From: Paludibacter sp.
GTDB taxonomy: Bacteria; Bacteroidota; Bacteroidia; Bacteroidales; Paludibacteraceae
Assembly: GCA_028710415.1 (NCBI GenBank)
Contig: JAQTUE010000003.1
Span: forward strand, 186,001-250,000
DNA: 64,000 bases
Direction: 5' to 3'
Every line of letters begins with the position of its first letter. Position 1 is the first letter of the stretch. The notes beneath the pieces are model-generated. The model did not search any database. It saw nothing but the letters and a program-made list of their open reading frames with translations, and was not told the origin of the DNA. Below, piece after piece: positions 8,802 to 18,664 of the stretch. Position numbers and translations under genes: made by a program.

Positions 8802-10358
8802 TCATATCTTTATTATTTCACCCGGAACATCTTTCATATCAATATCCTTACAATTTAAAATTTTCAGAGCAGGCCCTTCCGATTGTTTAATCAAAATGTT
8901 TTTTAAAACAATGTGTTTGCTTTCTTTAATTTCACCACCTTTCTTACAGCTGATGGTGGCATTCTCAACATAAATCCCTTCAATTTGATTTTCGGGTAAT
9001 CCGTTGAAATACATGGCACGGTTAGCATTTGTGCACGAAATGTTTTTGATATGGATATTCCTGAATGTCGGGGTCGTTTCGTCTACTTTAGGTAGTACAG
9101 GTTTACCGGTAATGGAGTCGAACTGTGCTTCAACAGCCGATTTTCCCATATAGTATAAATCAAATAATAATGGTTCGGTTACAATATCCATCATGGCGAT
9201 ATTCTCAACAAATATATTTTCAACCACACCACCACGACCACGTTTACTTTTAAATCGCAATCCTACATCCGTACCTATAAATTTGCAATTAGCTACTTTC
9301 ATATTCCTAGCACCTCCTGACATCTCGCTGCCAACTACAAAGCCTCCATGGCCTTTGAAAACTGTACAATTATCGACAATCAGGTTCTCGCAAGCACGCC
9401 CACGTTTTCGGCCTTCCTCGTCTTTACCACTTTTAATACAGATTCCATCATCTCCAACATCAAATGATGAATTGACAATCAGGGTGTTTTTGCATGATTC
9501 CAGGTCAATGCCATCACCATTTTCGGCATAACTCGGGTTGCGGACAGTCACACCATCCAGAATTACATTTTCACACATGAGTGGGTGCAGATTCCATGCC
9601 GGCGAATTCTGAAATAAAACTCCCTGTAAATACAGGTTTTTGCATTCAATAAAATTCACCATCACCGGACGTAGAAAATCTTTGATAGAATTCCATTCAT
9701 CATCAGTTTTTAAACTGCGTGGAACATTCATGTCGGACATTTGTTGGCCTTTCAGGTACTGTTCCGAAGGATACCAATAATCAGCACGTCTGAAAACGCC
9801 CCCTCCAGCAATAAATTTTTTCCAATAGCTTTCGGTTACACTCTGCTTTTTCAATGGTCTCCAATACTGTCCATTGCCGTCGATAGCTCCATCACCTGTA
9901 ATAGCCACATTGGTCAGGTTCCGGCCTGAAATTGGTGATTGGCAGCGTTTGGTTGCTAACCCTTCAAATATTGTTTCAACGATTGGATACAAGTCTTTAT
10001 TGTGTGAAAAAAGGATGATTGCTCCTTTTTCAAGATGCAGGTTTATATTACTCTTGAAAACAATGGGTCCGGTTAACCATACTCCAACAGGAACGACTAC
10101 TGTTCCGCCACCTTTGGAAGACAAAGAATTCATTGCATTCGAAAAAGCATTGGTACATAAATCCATTCCGTTACCCTTGGCTCCAAAGTCAGTAATAGAA
10201 ACACTACATTCAGGTAATGCAGGTATATCAATCTTTGGCATTTCAAACGGCAAATCCTTGTACAAATAACCGTATTGGTAAGCTTTCTGAGCTTGCGTAT
10301 TCAATGTAAGAGTTATGATCGCAATTAAAAGAGTACATTTCAACAATGTTTTTTTCAT
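8802..10358 (-). CDS. Polygalacturonase-like GH28 glycosidase, exported
   Basis: A 518-residue right-handed beta-helix protein with signal peptide (MKKTLLKCTLLIAIITLTLNTQAQ cut after about residue 24). GH28 catalytic signatures are present in order: NGDGID at 280-285, GDDG at 302-305, GHGG at 336-339 and RFK at 368-370, equivalent to the NTD, DD, GHG and RxK motifs. The family hydrolyses galacturonate linkages in homogalacturonan or RG. With GH106 and GH105 beside it, an exo-acting or RG-specific role is likely. Its start is 23 bases after the GH106 stop, so the two form an operon. There is no T9SS tail, so it is probably periplasmic. Confidence 0.92.
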   Translation of the reverse strand: MKKTLLKCTLLIAIITLTLNTQAQKAYQYGYLYKDLPFEMPKIDIPALPECSVSITDFGAKGNGMDLCTNAFSNAMNSLSSKGGGTVVVPVGVWLTGPIVFKSNINLHLEKGAIILFSHNKDLYPIVETIFEGLATKRCQSPISGRNLTNVAITGDGAIDGNGQYWRPLKKQSVTESYWKKFIAGGGVFRRADYWYPSEQYLKGQQMSDMNVPRSLKTDDEWNSIKDFLRPVMVNFIECKNLYLQGVLFQNSPAWNLHPLMCENVILDGVTVRNPSYAENGDGIDLESCKNTLIVNSSFDVGDDGICIKSGKDEEGRKRGRACENLIVDNCTVFKGHGGFVVGSEMSGGARNMKVANCKFIGTDVGLRFKSKRGRGGVVENIFVENIAMMDIVTEPLLFDLYYMGKSAVEAQFDSITGKPVLPKVDETTPTFRNIHIKNISCTNANRAMYFNGLPENQIEGIYVENATISCKKGGEIKESKHIVLKNILIKQSEGPALKILNCKDIDMKDVPGEIIKI

Positions 10359-10381
10359 TGGGTGTTTAGTTTATAATTTAT

Positions 10382-13150
10382 TTAAAATTTTTGTTGTAGT
10401 TTTAGTTTTACCGGTCCAACCAGCCCACTTGGCATAGTTTGCCAATTCCCGTAAGTAGACGTTTTATAATTTATATCCACAAAATTAATTTCTTTGAATA
10501 TACGCCATTGTACTTTTTTACGATCTAAATCGGCAATGGCATTAGCTGGTAAATTGGTGACTTCAACTTGCAGGTTGTTTACTCCTTTCTTAATAAATTT
10601 ACCTATTTTACACTCAAACGGTACGGACCATAAAGTTGTAACAACTTGCCCGTTTACAATCACCCGTGCACTTTCACGGACATCACCCAAGTCGAGTACC
10701 CATTCATTTGAATTAAGGTCATCAATTGTAAAGCTGGTATTGTAGATGCCGGTTCCACGGTTGATTTTAGCTTCTGCAACATTTAAATCGGTCCATGAAC
10801 CTAACGAGTTCAATTCAAAATTGCCTTTTATTGCTGGTTCGCTTTGTTCGAAATGTAAGTTCCAGTTTTTATTTAAATCAATGATTTGTGTGATATCTTT
10901 CAGGTATTCCCATGCCGGACAATTCACGTCGGCTTGCGTGTAAGTCTTCAAAATCAACGATTCCCCGGATTTAAGTTGAAGATAGACCTGAGTTTTACCA
11001 TTCTCAATACGTGTTTTTGCTTTACCACTTTCACCGGTCAATGGATTGAAAATAATTGCTGATTTTGCAGGAACAGTTAAAATCATCCAATCGTCTACAT
11101 CTTTATTTTGCAGCGCGCTAATGAAATAATGATACCCATCATCATTTGAACGACGTAGGGCATGCAACCCAAATTTGGTCTTCATTTCCTCAGGATCTCT
11201 GCCAATAGCCAGCATGGTTGATTCAATATCTTTTCCGGTTATAATTTCTCCTTTCTTCAATTTTTTTAAAGTAATATTATTGAAATCAGTCATTAAATCC
11301 AGTTTGCTTAAAACTGCCTTTAACTGCTTTCTACGCCCTGGCAAATGAGAATACCCGGGAACATCATTCGGGAAGTTATCCATAAAAACAATTTTTGCTC
11401 CCTGTTCCGCCAAGTTTAGCAAATGATTCAGTACAGCTACAGGCATTTTCTTTACTGCCGGTAGTATCAGGGCTTCATAACTGCTTCCACCTTGTGTTAC
11501 CAATTTACCGTTAATACATTTTGTCGACAGGATAAAGCGGTCTGAAATATAATCAACATCATATCCCTTTTGGTAAATGGTTTGTACCGTATGAATAAAC
11601 TGAGGCATCCGTTTTTCCATTTTATGTATGTCGAACTGAAGCAATCGTCCATCCAAATCATTCCATGCATCATAAACCGGCAGGTAAATCAGAAAGTCAT
11701 TATCCGGTTTCCCCAGTTGTAAAAAAGATTGACAACGGGTAATGTACGAAAACATAGCCGGTGCATCATACCAGATGGTGTTATTCGGCGATATGTTCAC
11801 TGACGCATAGAATTGCCAACCCGGCCAGGCAGCTTCTTTAGGTGAATAAGGTGTCCCCTGGAAGTAGCAGTGGTTGACTCCGGAAACAAATAATAAATCA
11901 AGATCCGGTTTACATTGCGATAATGATGTGCGGAAATGTTCTGTCAGCCAGGTAAAGGTTTCGGATGAGGTGTAAGGTTTTCCTGAAATGTGAGCGGCTG
12001 ATGAGGCATACTTCAACATAGAAATATCCGAGAAGTTTTTAATGGTCAGTGAATCTTTGCGTAATCCTTTGATTCCAAAGTCGGATATTCCAAAGCTTTC
12101 ACATTCCGGAACGTCCACAGTGGCATATAAATCAATCAGGTTTCCGGGAGATCCATGAGCCTGATTGCGTGTCTTGCTTCCATGTAAATGAGCCCAGTCC
12201 GTCCATTGATTGGTGAAATTCTCCAGAATTAAATCGGACAGGGTTTCACGATAGTCAGAAACCAAACGCGCAGTTATGTCTGTCCGTTCTGTGGACAGGA
12301 ATTCAGGAAGGTATTCTTCGAGTTTATATCCACGACGGATGAAGAATTGTTCAAAAAAATCCTCAGTCCAATCTGCCCCATAGACTTCATAGGAATCGTT
12401 GAAAAAATTATGAGGATAAGGCGTTTTTGTTGAAGCAAATGCCTTATCAAATCTGTTTAAATAGTTTTTTACGGCTCGTTTTGAAAAATGATCCATTACA
12501 TAACCTTCTCCACCGGGTGCTGCACGTTTTACTTTTTGAAGAGTCTTGCCACAAAATACTGCAATGATTGTCCATTCTCCACCAGGAGCTTTCCAGGTTA
12601 GTTTGCCATCTGTTTTTACGTTGTATGTCAAATCCAGGCATTGGCTTTTTGATCCGAATGCCATAACTTTACTAAGTTTAGCTTTGCCTTGTTGCTTTTT
12701 ATCCTCCGGAATAAGAACATTGGAAAATAGATCACCTCCTTTCACTTTGTACTCGTTGGTTAAGAGCTTCGACGCAGCATCCTCAATCGTTACTTCAGGT
12801 CCGCCAAAAGGCCAACCGGTACCGGTATTCATGTCGGTTTGCATGCCTACTCTTTTTGTCTCAGCAACGGTGTGTTGAAGCATTTCCATCCATTTTGGGG
12901 ATAGAAATTGAATTTCATTCGATTCATTATGCTGAACTCCGTAAATGGGAGTTATTTCAACGGTTCCAATACCTGCATGGGCATATTCTTCCAGGTTGTA
13001 GGTTAGATTGCCTTTATCAACGGCATTCCCTAACCACCACCAACGGGTTCCTGGCAGCATCTCTGTATTTATTTCCGGCCATGTTGTGCTTTGGGCAAAC
13101 AAGAGAACTGGCAATATTGCCAATAGAATAATCAATTGAATCTTTTTCAT
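10382..13150 (-). CDS. Alpha-L-rhamnosidase (GH106), exported
   Basis: This 922-residue protein has a signal peptide (MKKIQLIILLAILPVLLFAQ) and then the GH106 hallmark start with PGTRWWWLGNAVDKGN and GIGTVEITPIYGV, followed by DMNTGTGWPFGGPEV near residue 105. A beta-sandwich resembling the GH2 sugar-binding domain closes the protein (LDLGDVRESARVIVNGQ near 830). GH106 enzymes release terminal alpha-L-rhamnose, for example after GH105 has exposed it on RG-I fragments. It is the promoter-proximal gene of a GH106-GH28 operon. No clean -7 box is visible upstream, where tandem repeats occupy the spacer. Confidence 0.92.
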   Translation of the reverse strand: MKKIQLIILLAILPVLLFAQSTTWPEINTEMLPGTRWWWLGNAVDKGNLTYNLEEYAHAGIGTVEITPIYGVQHNESNEIQFLSPKWMEMLQHTVAETKRVGMQTDMNTGTGWPFGGPEVTIEDAASKLLTNEYKVKGGDLFSNVLIPEDKKQQGKAKLSKVMAFGSKSQCLDLTYNVKTDGKLTWKAPGGEWTIIAVFCGKTLQKVKRAAPGGEGYVMDHFSKRAVKNYLNRFDKAFASTKTPYPHNFFNDSYEVYGADWTEDFFEQFFIRRGYKLEEYLPEFLSTERTDITARLVSDYRETLSDLILENFTNQWTDWAHLHGSKTRNQAHGSPGNLIDLYATVDVPECESFGISDFGIKGLRKDSLTIKNFSDISMLKYASSAAHISGKPYTSSETFTWLTEHFRTSLSQCKPDLDLLFVSGVNHCYFQGTPYSPKEAAWPGWQFYASVNISPNNTIWYDAPAMFSYITRCQSFLQLGKPDNDFLIYLPVYDAWNDLDGRLLQFDIHKMEKRMPQFIHTVQTIYQKGYDVDYISDRFILSTKCINGKLVTQGGSSYEALILPAVKKMPVAVLNHLLNLAEQGAKIVFMDNFPNDVPGYSHLPGRRKQLKAVLSKLDLMTDFNNITLKKLKKGEIITGKDIESTMLAIGRDPEEMKTKFGLHALRRSNDDGYHYFISALQNKDVDDWMILTVPAKSAIIFNPLTGESGKAKTRIENGKTQVYLQLKSGESLILKTYTQADVNCPAWEYLKDITQIIDLNKNWNLHFEQSEPAIKGNFELNSLGSWTDLNVAEAKINRGTGIYNTSFTIDDLNSNEWVLDLGDVRESARVIVNGQVVTTLWSVPFECKIGKFIKKGVNNLQVEVTNLPANAIADLDRKKVQWRIFKEINFVDINYKTSTYGNWQTMPSGLVGPVKLKLQQKF

Positions 13151-13241
13151 GTGTTTTTGGATGTAAAGCTCATTATTTTAAGTACTAAAATTCAAATTCG
13201 CGATATGGAAATCGCGAGTCCCTATAATAAGATTTTAAATA

Positions 13242-13395
13242 AATAATCGGAGTAAATCAGTGTAATAAGTGGACAATCTCTTACATTCGAATCTGTGTAA
13301 ATCTCTTTTATTAAATAATTAATTAATCAGTGTAAATCAGTGTAATCAGTGGACAATCTCTCACATTCGAATCTGTGTAATCTCTTTATTCATTT
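13242..13395. repeat. Two tandem copies (80-bp period) of the CTGTGTAAATCAGTG repeat
   Basis: The block GTGTAATAAGTGGACAATC near 13260 returns 80 bases later as GTGTAATCAGTGGACAATC, with ACATTCGAATCTGTGTAA in both. Related copies lie at 18523-18630 and 21541-21655. All are in the same orientation and lie immediately 3' of minus-strand genes (here GH2, which ends at 13400). No ORF is present. Confidence 0.85.
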
Positions 13396-13399
13396 TAAT

Positions 13400-16222
13400 C
13401 TATCTGAAATCAAACCATAATTTCATACTGATGCCTTCATCTCCTTTTTTTATCCGGATCATACCCGGCTGGCTTTGCGGGCCTTGTTGTATGATTGGCT
13501 TGAAATCACGGATTGCCGGAATTTCATATAAAAACGAAAGATCACCCGATGGTAAATCCGGCATGGTGTTTATTCCATCCTGTCTGCCTTTCGGTTCTTC
13601 CGGGGTGAGTAACCGGAAGTATACACCATCACTTTCGCTGTAAATGCTGAAAGTAGATTCTTTTGTTTTCACGCTGGCCCAGTATAAGTTTGAATGATAC
13701 CCCTTGAATTCAGGATATACCAGATTTTCAAAATTCTCTCCCGTAACGGTGTTGTTATACGCTTTATCCCAAAGCCCATAATTTGTACCGGGAATACGGT
13801 TTTTCCAAACCCGGTACGGTCCGCGTCCAAACCATTTCATGCCTTCTACTTTTGCTTCCGGATATGAAAATGTCAGGCCAAAATTAGTGATATTTTCTTC
13901 CATAAACGAATCATCAAATCCACCACCACCGGCAGGACGGTTCAACATCAATGCTTGCATATGCAATAATCCTTCCGGAGTCATTTCCCAACGTATGGAA
14001 TCAATACCACCCAGATAGTAAAATGTTAGAATGGCATTATCACCTTCCTGACGGATTTTTGATTCTTTTAGTTTGATTTTCATTCCAACTGCAATTGGAC
14101 CATTCGTAAATGAAACGTTTCCGTTTTTGTTTTTCACATCGACAATAAGTCCTGATAGTATATTAAAACTTACAAATACGTTTTTACCGGACAGGGTTGC
14201 AATGCTGTCTTGTTTTGTAACGGTTGCCTTTCCTGACTTATCAACAGTTTTTAGCTCTTTTTGAGTATATTTCCCTGCTAACTGAATAGGCCACGTCCAG
14301 TTGCAGATGGTTTTTCCCGAGGCATCAGATGCTTCAAGTTCCAGTACGTCAGATTGAAAGAATTTTTCAGAAACCATTATTCTGGCTTTCCCTGCATCGC
14401 CGGGTTCTAAGTCCGGTAGCTTAACATTACCTTCTTCTACTAATTGTTTTAGTGCATTATTCAGTGGCGAACCAATGGAATACAGACGGTATTTCATGGT
14501 GCATTGATTGAAATTCGTATAGAGATACTTGTTAGTAACACCTATTTCACCATTGAAGGAAGGAGTGATCATCATTTTCTTTACCTGTACCGGGGACCAG
14601 ATCTCACGTACACTGTAAAAACTTGCTTCTTTTTCACGATAGGGGCCAACAATGCCGTCGGGAGCATTGAAATTATCCGAATCAAGTTTTCCATGCTTAT
14701 CCGATCTTTTTACAGCTTCATCTGAATAGGCCCACATAAATCCACCTGCAAAAAGTGGGCTCTCCGTGTATTTATTCCAGAAATCTTCTAAACCGGCACC
14801 ATGTCCCTGATCGTACAATCCATGCATAAATTCGGTTGGCATAAATACATTATATCCATTCGTAAACCTGGCAATCCCGGTGAGATAGGCCGGGTAATGG
14901 TGGGTGTCGATACCATCAAAATCTGCCCAGGGATGTATGACGTGGCGTTTTTGAGGATCATACTGAGCAAAGCATCTGTCAATCTTCGTATTCCATCCTC
15001 CTTCATTCCCATTATCCCACAAAACAATACAGGGATGATTCACATCACGGACTACCATTTCTTTTACCAGTTTCTCACCGGTGGGTGTATCATACGCATT
15101 CTGCCAGCCTGCCAGTTCATCTAGGTAAAACAATCCCAGTGAATCGCACATATCCAGAAAATGGGTATCAGGTGGATAATGGGACCGTACTGCATTCATG
15201 TTCATTTCTTTTATCAAACGGGCATCCTGTAAGCTTATTTCACGATTTGTGGTTCTTCCACCATCAGGATGAAAGGAATGACGGTTAATACCTTTCATTA
15301 CTATTTTTACGCCATTCACATAGATGCCATCCTGCCTGCGAAATTCCACGGTTCGGAATCCAATGCGTTGGGTATAAACATGAATTACTTCGTTCTTTTC
15401 ATTCCGCAATTCCATTCTAAGGTTATAAAGATTGGGTGTTTCAGGGGTCCAGGCAGATATCCCGTTCCATTGGGTTGTTACGGTTTGCGAGGAAGTTGAA
15501 CCTTTTAATCCGGTATTCTGATTGATAAAGTGCCCGCTACCTTTTACAGGATTGATGGTCGTTGATAATGAATAATGATCGGGTAGGGGAGTGGTGAAAA
15601 CTTCTGTTGTAAGTTTTCCATCAGCTTGTGCATCTACGGCAATTCGTTCAATATGAATTTGAGGCCTTGCTTCCAGGTATACCGGGCGGTATATTCCCCC
15701 GAACAGCCACCAGTCGGCACGACGTTCGGCACCATTGACCGATTTATTTGCTGAATGCTTTGAAACCTTTACTTCCAGTTTGTTCTTTGTACCGATTTTT
15801 AATTTATCGGTTAAGTCATACGAGAAACGATAAAAGCCTCCCTGATGAATGTCTCCGGCTAATTGTCCGTTTATTTTTACTTCGGTATCTGTCATGACAC
15901 CTTCAAATATAATGGATATCTGTTTGTTTTTCCAACCGGAAGGAACTGAAAATGTAGTTTCGTAGAATCCTTGTTCCATGCTTGGGTTTTTCAACCCTGC
16001 CTTGTACCAACGGCCATACGTGTATTCTCCAAAACCCTGGAGCTCCCATTGGGAAGGTACCTTGATCTTGCTCCATTTCTTGCTGTTCATTCCATCGGAA
16101 CAATAGAATCGCCATTCCTTTTCATTTCCAAGGCCTGTACCGGACAGATAAAGTGTCTCTGTTCGCTGGGCAAATGAAACTAAAGATAAAAAGCAAAATA
16201 CAAGAAGATATGTTTTTTTCAT
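13400..16222 (-). CDS. Beta-galactosidase-like GH2 enzyme, exported
   Basis: The 940-residue protein has a signal peptide (MKKTYLLVFCFLSLVSFAQ). It then shows the GH2 layout: a sugar-binding jelly roll (about 40-190), an Ig-like domain (190-295), a TIM barrel starting near MKGINRHSFHPD (309-320), and C-terminal beta domains with GMKWFGRGPYRVWKNR typical of LacZ-like enzymes. Glu407 in GNEGG is the expected acid/base and Glu464 in PTEFMHG the expected nucleophile. It would remove beta-galactose from RG-I galactan or arabinogalactan side chains in the periplasm. It has its own promoter and no T9SS tail. Exact linkage specificity is unknown. Confidence 0.9.
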   Translation of the reverse strand: MKKTYLLVFCFLSLVSFAQRTETLYLSGTGLGNEKEWRFYCSDGMNSKKWSKIKVPSQWELQGFGEYTYGRWYKAGLKNPSMEQGFYETTFSVPSGWKNKQISIIFEGVMTDTEVKINGQLAGDIHQGGFYRFSYDLTDKLKIGTKNKLEVKVSKHSANKSVNGAERRADWWLFGGIYRPVYLEARPQIHIERIAVDAQADGKLTTEVFTTPLPDHYSLSTTINPVKGSGHFINQNTGLKGSTSSQTVTTQWNGISAWTPETPNLYNLRMELRNEKNEVIHVYTQRIGFRTVEFRRQDGIYVNGVKIVMKGINRHSFHPDGGRTTNREISLQDARLIKEMNMNAVRSHYPPDTHFLDMCDSLGLFYLDELAGWQNAYDTPTGEKLVKEMVVRDVNHPCIVLWDNGNEGGWNTKIDRCFAQYDPQKRHVIHPWADFDGIDTHHYPAYLTGIARFTNGYNVFMPTEFMHGLYDQGHGAGLEDFWNKYTESPLFAGGFMWAYSDEAVKRSDKHGKLDSDNFNAPDGIVGPYREKEASFYSVREIWSPVQVKKMMITPSFNGEIGVTNKYLYTNFNQCTMKYRLYSIGSPLNNALKQLVEEGNVKLPDLEPGDAGKARIMVSEKFFQSDVLELEASDASGKTICNWTWPIQLAGKYTQKELKTVDKSGKATVTKQDSIATLSGKNVFVSFNILSGLIVDVKNKNGNVSFTNGPIAVGMKIKLKESKIRQEGDNAILTFYYLGGIDSIRWEMTPEGLLHMQALMLNRPAGGGGFDDSFMEENITNFGLTFSYPEAKVEGMKWFGRGPYRVWKNRIPGTNYGLWDKAYNNTVTGENFENLVYPEFKGYHSNLYWASVKTKESTFSIYSESDGVYFRLLTPEEPKGRQDGINTMPDLPSGDLSFLYEIPAIRDFKPIIQQGPQSQPGMIRIKKGDEGISMKLWFDFR

Positions 16223-16292
16223 GAGTAGACAGGATACTTATGTATTTATTAACGAGATATTCAACCATTATTGTACCGGTTGAAAATCTATG

Positions 16293-16300
16293 CAAATATA
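16293..16300 (-). promoter_or_regulatory. -7 promoter box of the GH2 gene
   Basis: TATATTTG on the minus strand, about 70 bases before the GH2 start, matches TAnnTTTG. A -33 element at the usual spacing is not clear. Confidence 0.45.
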
Positions 16301-16362
16301 ATGTTAATATCTCAATTTCTTACTAAGAAGAAGTATTGATTTCTTAGATTTAATTTTAAACC

Positions 16363-16395
16363 AAAGGCTGTCTTCCAACTTTTGAAGACAGCCTT
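16363..16395 (-). terminator. Terminator hairpin after the T9SS beta-helix gene
   Basis: AAAGGCTGTCTTC pairs perfectly with GAAGACAGCCTTT around a 7-base loop, 29 bases beyond the stop at 16424. The T-rich flank is weak on the minus strand. Confidence 0.65.
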
Positions 16396-16423
16396 TCGCT
16401 TTTATTTAGTTGCCATTATTGAA

Positions 16424-18355
16424 CTACTGTATTAGTAGCTTTTGGACCTTTGTGCCTTTTGCTGTTGTTATTTTCGTGTAATAAATGCCTGCAGCAAAAC
16501 TATCAAGTTTGATATTCGTTTTATTCGATCGAACGTCTCTTTTCAGGATGCTTTGGCCTTGTACATTCATTATTTCAACAGTTGCAATTTCGGCTTCACT
16601 TGAACTAATGTTTACTTCACCTCTTGTTGGATTTGGATAAACAGAAATTGAACTGTTTTCCAACGGATTTGCAACTGCCGTGCTGCCATGAACAATTAAA
16701 GTGATTTTGTATCCACTATTGGCTATAGTGTCCTTAGCATAAGTAATGGATGTTCCAACAGGGAAACCTTGTGTTGTTACGGTAAACGAATCAACAGCAG
16801 TTCTTGTTTTTGTAGTAAGGATTGTTAGTGAATCTCCGTCATGCAATGATAAATTTGATGCAGGTTTTACTAAGATTGTACTCCCATTAAAAATTGCAGA
16901 GCTATTTGTTGTAATATTATCAAAGCTATTTTTTGAAGCAATTTTAAAAATAACTTTACCTCCATGGCTTATGTTTAATGGGCTTTTAATTGTTCCAGTT
17001 AAAGTATCACCAAGAACAATCTGGCCAATTCCATTATTACCAATTACTAATGTTCCTAAGCTATCAACTTGTAAAGGACCCGTTAAGCGGCCATTTCCAC
17101 CAGCTGTTGCATTAGCTCTGATTGTCAGCACATTTCCAACTTTTACACGTCCTAATCCTGTTGTAGTATTGGTTACCGGAATATCAACAATAAGAGTCCC
17201 TGCTTTGACTTCTATTCCTCTTGATACAGAAGTAATGCTTTTTGTGCTTGTAAATGTATATTTGCCGGTACCTACTTTTATGATTCCAACAACATCTTGA
17301 CTTTTCGTTCCTGCATCTTTAATTGTACCAGGGAAGACAACATCCGTATTTAAACTGCCAATCATCCAAGTTACAATAGGCGAGCCAGAATCCCCAGCTC
17401 CGTAACCTGCAACAAAACTTGAATCATTTTCAGCCGTCAGTTCCCCAATCATCCAGCAATGAGTTCCACTACAAGCGGTTAAACCAGTGCCTGATTTTAA
17501 TAAAACTTTTTTATTTGATAATAATGAATCTACGGTTGCTAAATTCGTGTAATCATATGTTTTTGTACTTGGAATTAGCAATCCATAATAACCAGGAGTT
17601 ACCCCTGTCACTTTGTTACGTTGTAAGGTTAAATTACCAGTAAAATTGGACCAATCAATTTTAGTTCCAGATTTGTTTGTTCCGAGCATGGATCTTTCTC
17701 CTCCGACTGAAATGACTAAATCGCCACTACCTGTAATTGGACTTGCCCAGTAACTATAACGGGAAAGTTCAACATAGGCAGTTACCCCGGCAGGAATTAT
17801 TACAGGTACTGTTACAGTTGGATATGTACTGGCTGATGAGGACGCAAAATTAGCTATGCCACCGTTAAAAGTCAGTGATGAGCCAAATATATTAGGAGAT
17901 ATTGCTGCAGAATTAGTCATTTTAAGACGACCATTTTTGATAATAGTTCCACCTAATAATGAGTTTCTTACATTCATTCCGAAAGTTCCTGTACCATCTT
18001 TGATTAATATACCGGGTCCTGTTAAACCAGCCTTTGCTCCTGCAAGAGTGTCGACCACATAATTTTTTGTAGAATTAATAAGGATACTATCTACGGACAT
18101 TAAGCCTGAAACTTTTACATTGGTTGAGTCAGTAGAGTCATCAAATGTAACAGTTGCACCTGGAACATAAGTATTGGCAAGAAAATAAAGAGGAGAATCA
18201 GGGTCAGTCCAGTTCGGATTAACTAAATCCCATAGTCTGCTTGTAGGAACTGGAACACCTACTCCACCTAACCATATACGGCGGTCTTTTGCAAATAATG
18301 AGCCTGCAACTAAAATAGCAGCCCCAACTAAAGTAAGAAGGGTAATTTTTTTCAT
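16424..18355 (-). CDS. T9SS-exported beta-helix / autotransporter-strand-like protein
   Basis: The 643-residue protein has a signal peptide (MKKITLLTLVGAAILVAGSLFA). A long repetitive body rich in Gly, Thr, Ser and Val contains phrases like GGTIIKNGRLKMTNS, TFNGGIANFA and IEVKAGTLIVDIPV, typical of autotransporter-associated beta-strand repeats (parallel beta-helix). It ends in a type A T9SS sorting domain (ISVYPNPTRGEVNISS, ending GTKVQKLLIQ). No catalytic motif is visible. In this position it could be a polysaccharide-binding or adhesive surface protein, but that is inference from context. A near-match -7 box (TTAATTTG, minus strand of 18395-18402) lies upstream. Confidence 0.7.
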   Translation of the reverse strand: MKKITLLTLVGAAILVAGSLFAKDRRIWLGGVGVPVPTSRLWDLVNPNWTDPDSPLYFLANTYVPGATVTFDDSTDSTNVKVSGLMSVDSILINSTKNYVVDTLAGAKAGLTGPGILIKDGTGTFGMNVRNSLLGGTIIKNGRLKMTNSAAISPNIFGSSLTFNGGIANFASSSASTYPTVTVPVIIPAGVTAYVELSRYSYWASPITGSGDLVISVGGERSMLGTNKSGTKIDWSNFTGNLTLQRNKVTGVTPGYYGLLIPSTKTYDYTNLATVDSLLSNKKVLLKSGTGLTACSGTHCWMIGELTAENDSSFVAGYGAGDSGSPIVTWMIGSLNTDVVFPGTIKDAGTKSQDVVGIIKVGTGKYTFTSTKSITSVSRGIEVKAGTLIVDIPVTNTTTGLGRVKVGNVLTIRANATAGGNGRLTGPLQVDSLGTLVIGNNGIGQIVLGDTLTGTIKSPLNISHGGKVIFKIASKNSFDNITTNSSAIFNGSTILVKPASNLSLHDGDSLTILTTKTRTAVDSFTVTTQGFPVGTSITYAKDTIANSGYKITLIVHGSTAVANPLENSSISVYPNPTRGEVNISSSEAEIATVEIMNVQGQSILKRDVRSNKTNIKLDSFAAGIYYTKITTAKGTKVQKLLIQ

Positions 18356-18664
18356 GATGGTATAATTTTAATTAGTATTAGAATCAATTGTATGCAAATT
18401 AAGTCATAAATGGAATTGAAAGTATTATGACTTTTGATTGTCACACTCTTTTATTTGATATTTAACCGTCTATTGATCTGCTTTTTAGTTAAATATATTT
18501 CTTGCATTAAAAGATTAAATTAATAATCTGTGTAAATCTGTGTAATCAGTGGACAATTATTTACATTCATCTCTTTTTAATTTTAATAAAGAAATAATCT
18601 GTGTAAATCAGAGTCTTCGAGACATGATTTGCATATTCAAACTGAAATTATAAGTTTAAGATTA
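18356..18664. other. 309-bp spacer with dispersed repeat
   Basis: No gene is seen. The region nearest 18355 should hold the promoter of the beta-helix gene. The rest is occupied by the CTGTGTAAATCAGTG-type repeat listed at 18523-18630. Confidence 0.5.
18523..18630. repeat. CTGTGTAAATCAGTG repeat, third copy
   Basis: AATAATCTGTGTAAATC, GTGTAATCAGTGGACAAT, TTACATTCATCTC and AATAATCTGTGTAAATCAGAGTC follow in the same order as at 21541-21655. The copy lies 3' of the esterase-GH105 gene. Confidence 0.82.

Noticed and set aside
16746-17300. 184-codon plus-strand ORF inside the T9SS beta-helix gene
   Set aside because: It is antisense to a repetitive Thr/Val/Gly region; the minus frame has a signal peptide and sorting domain.
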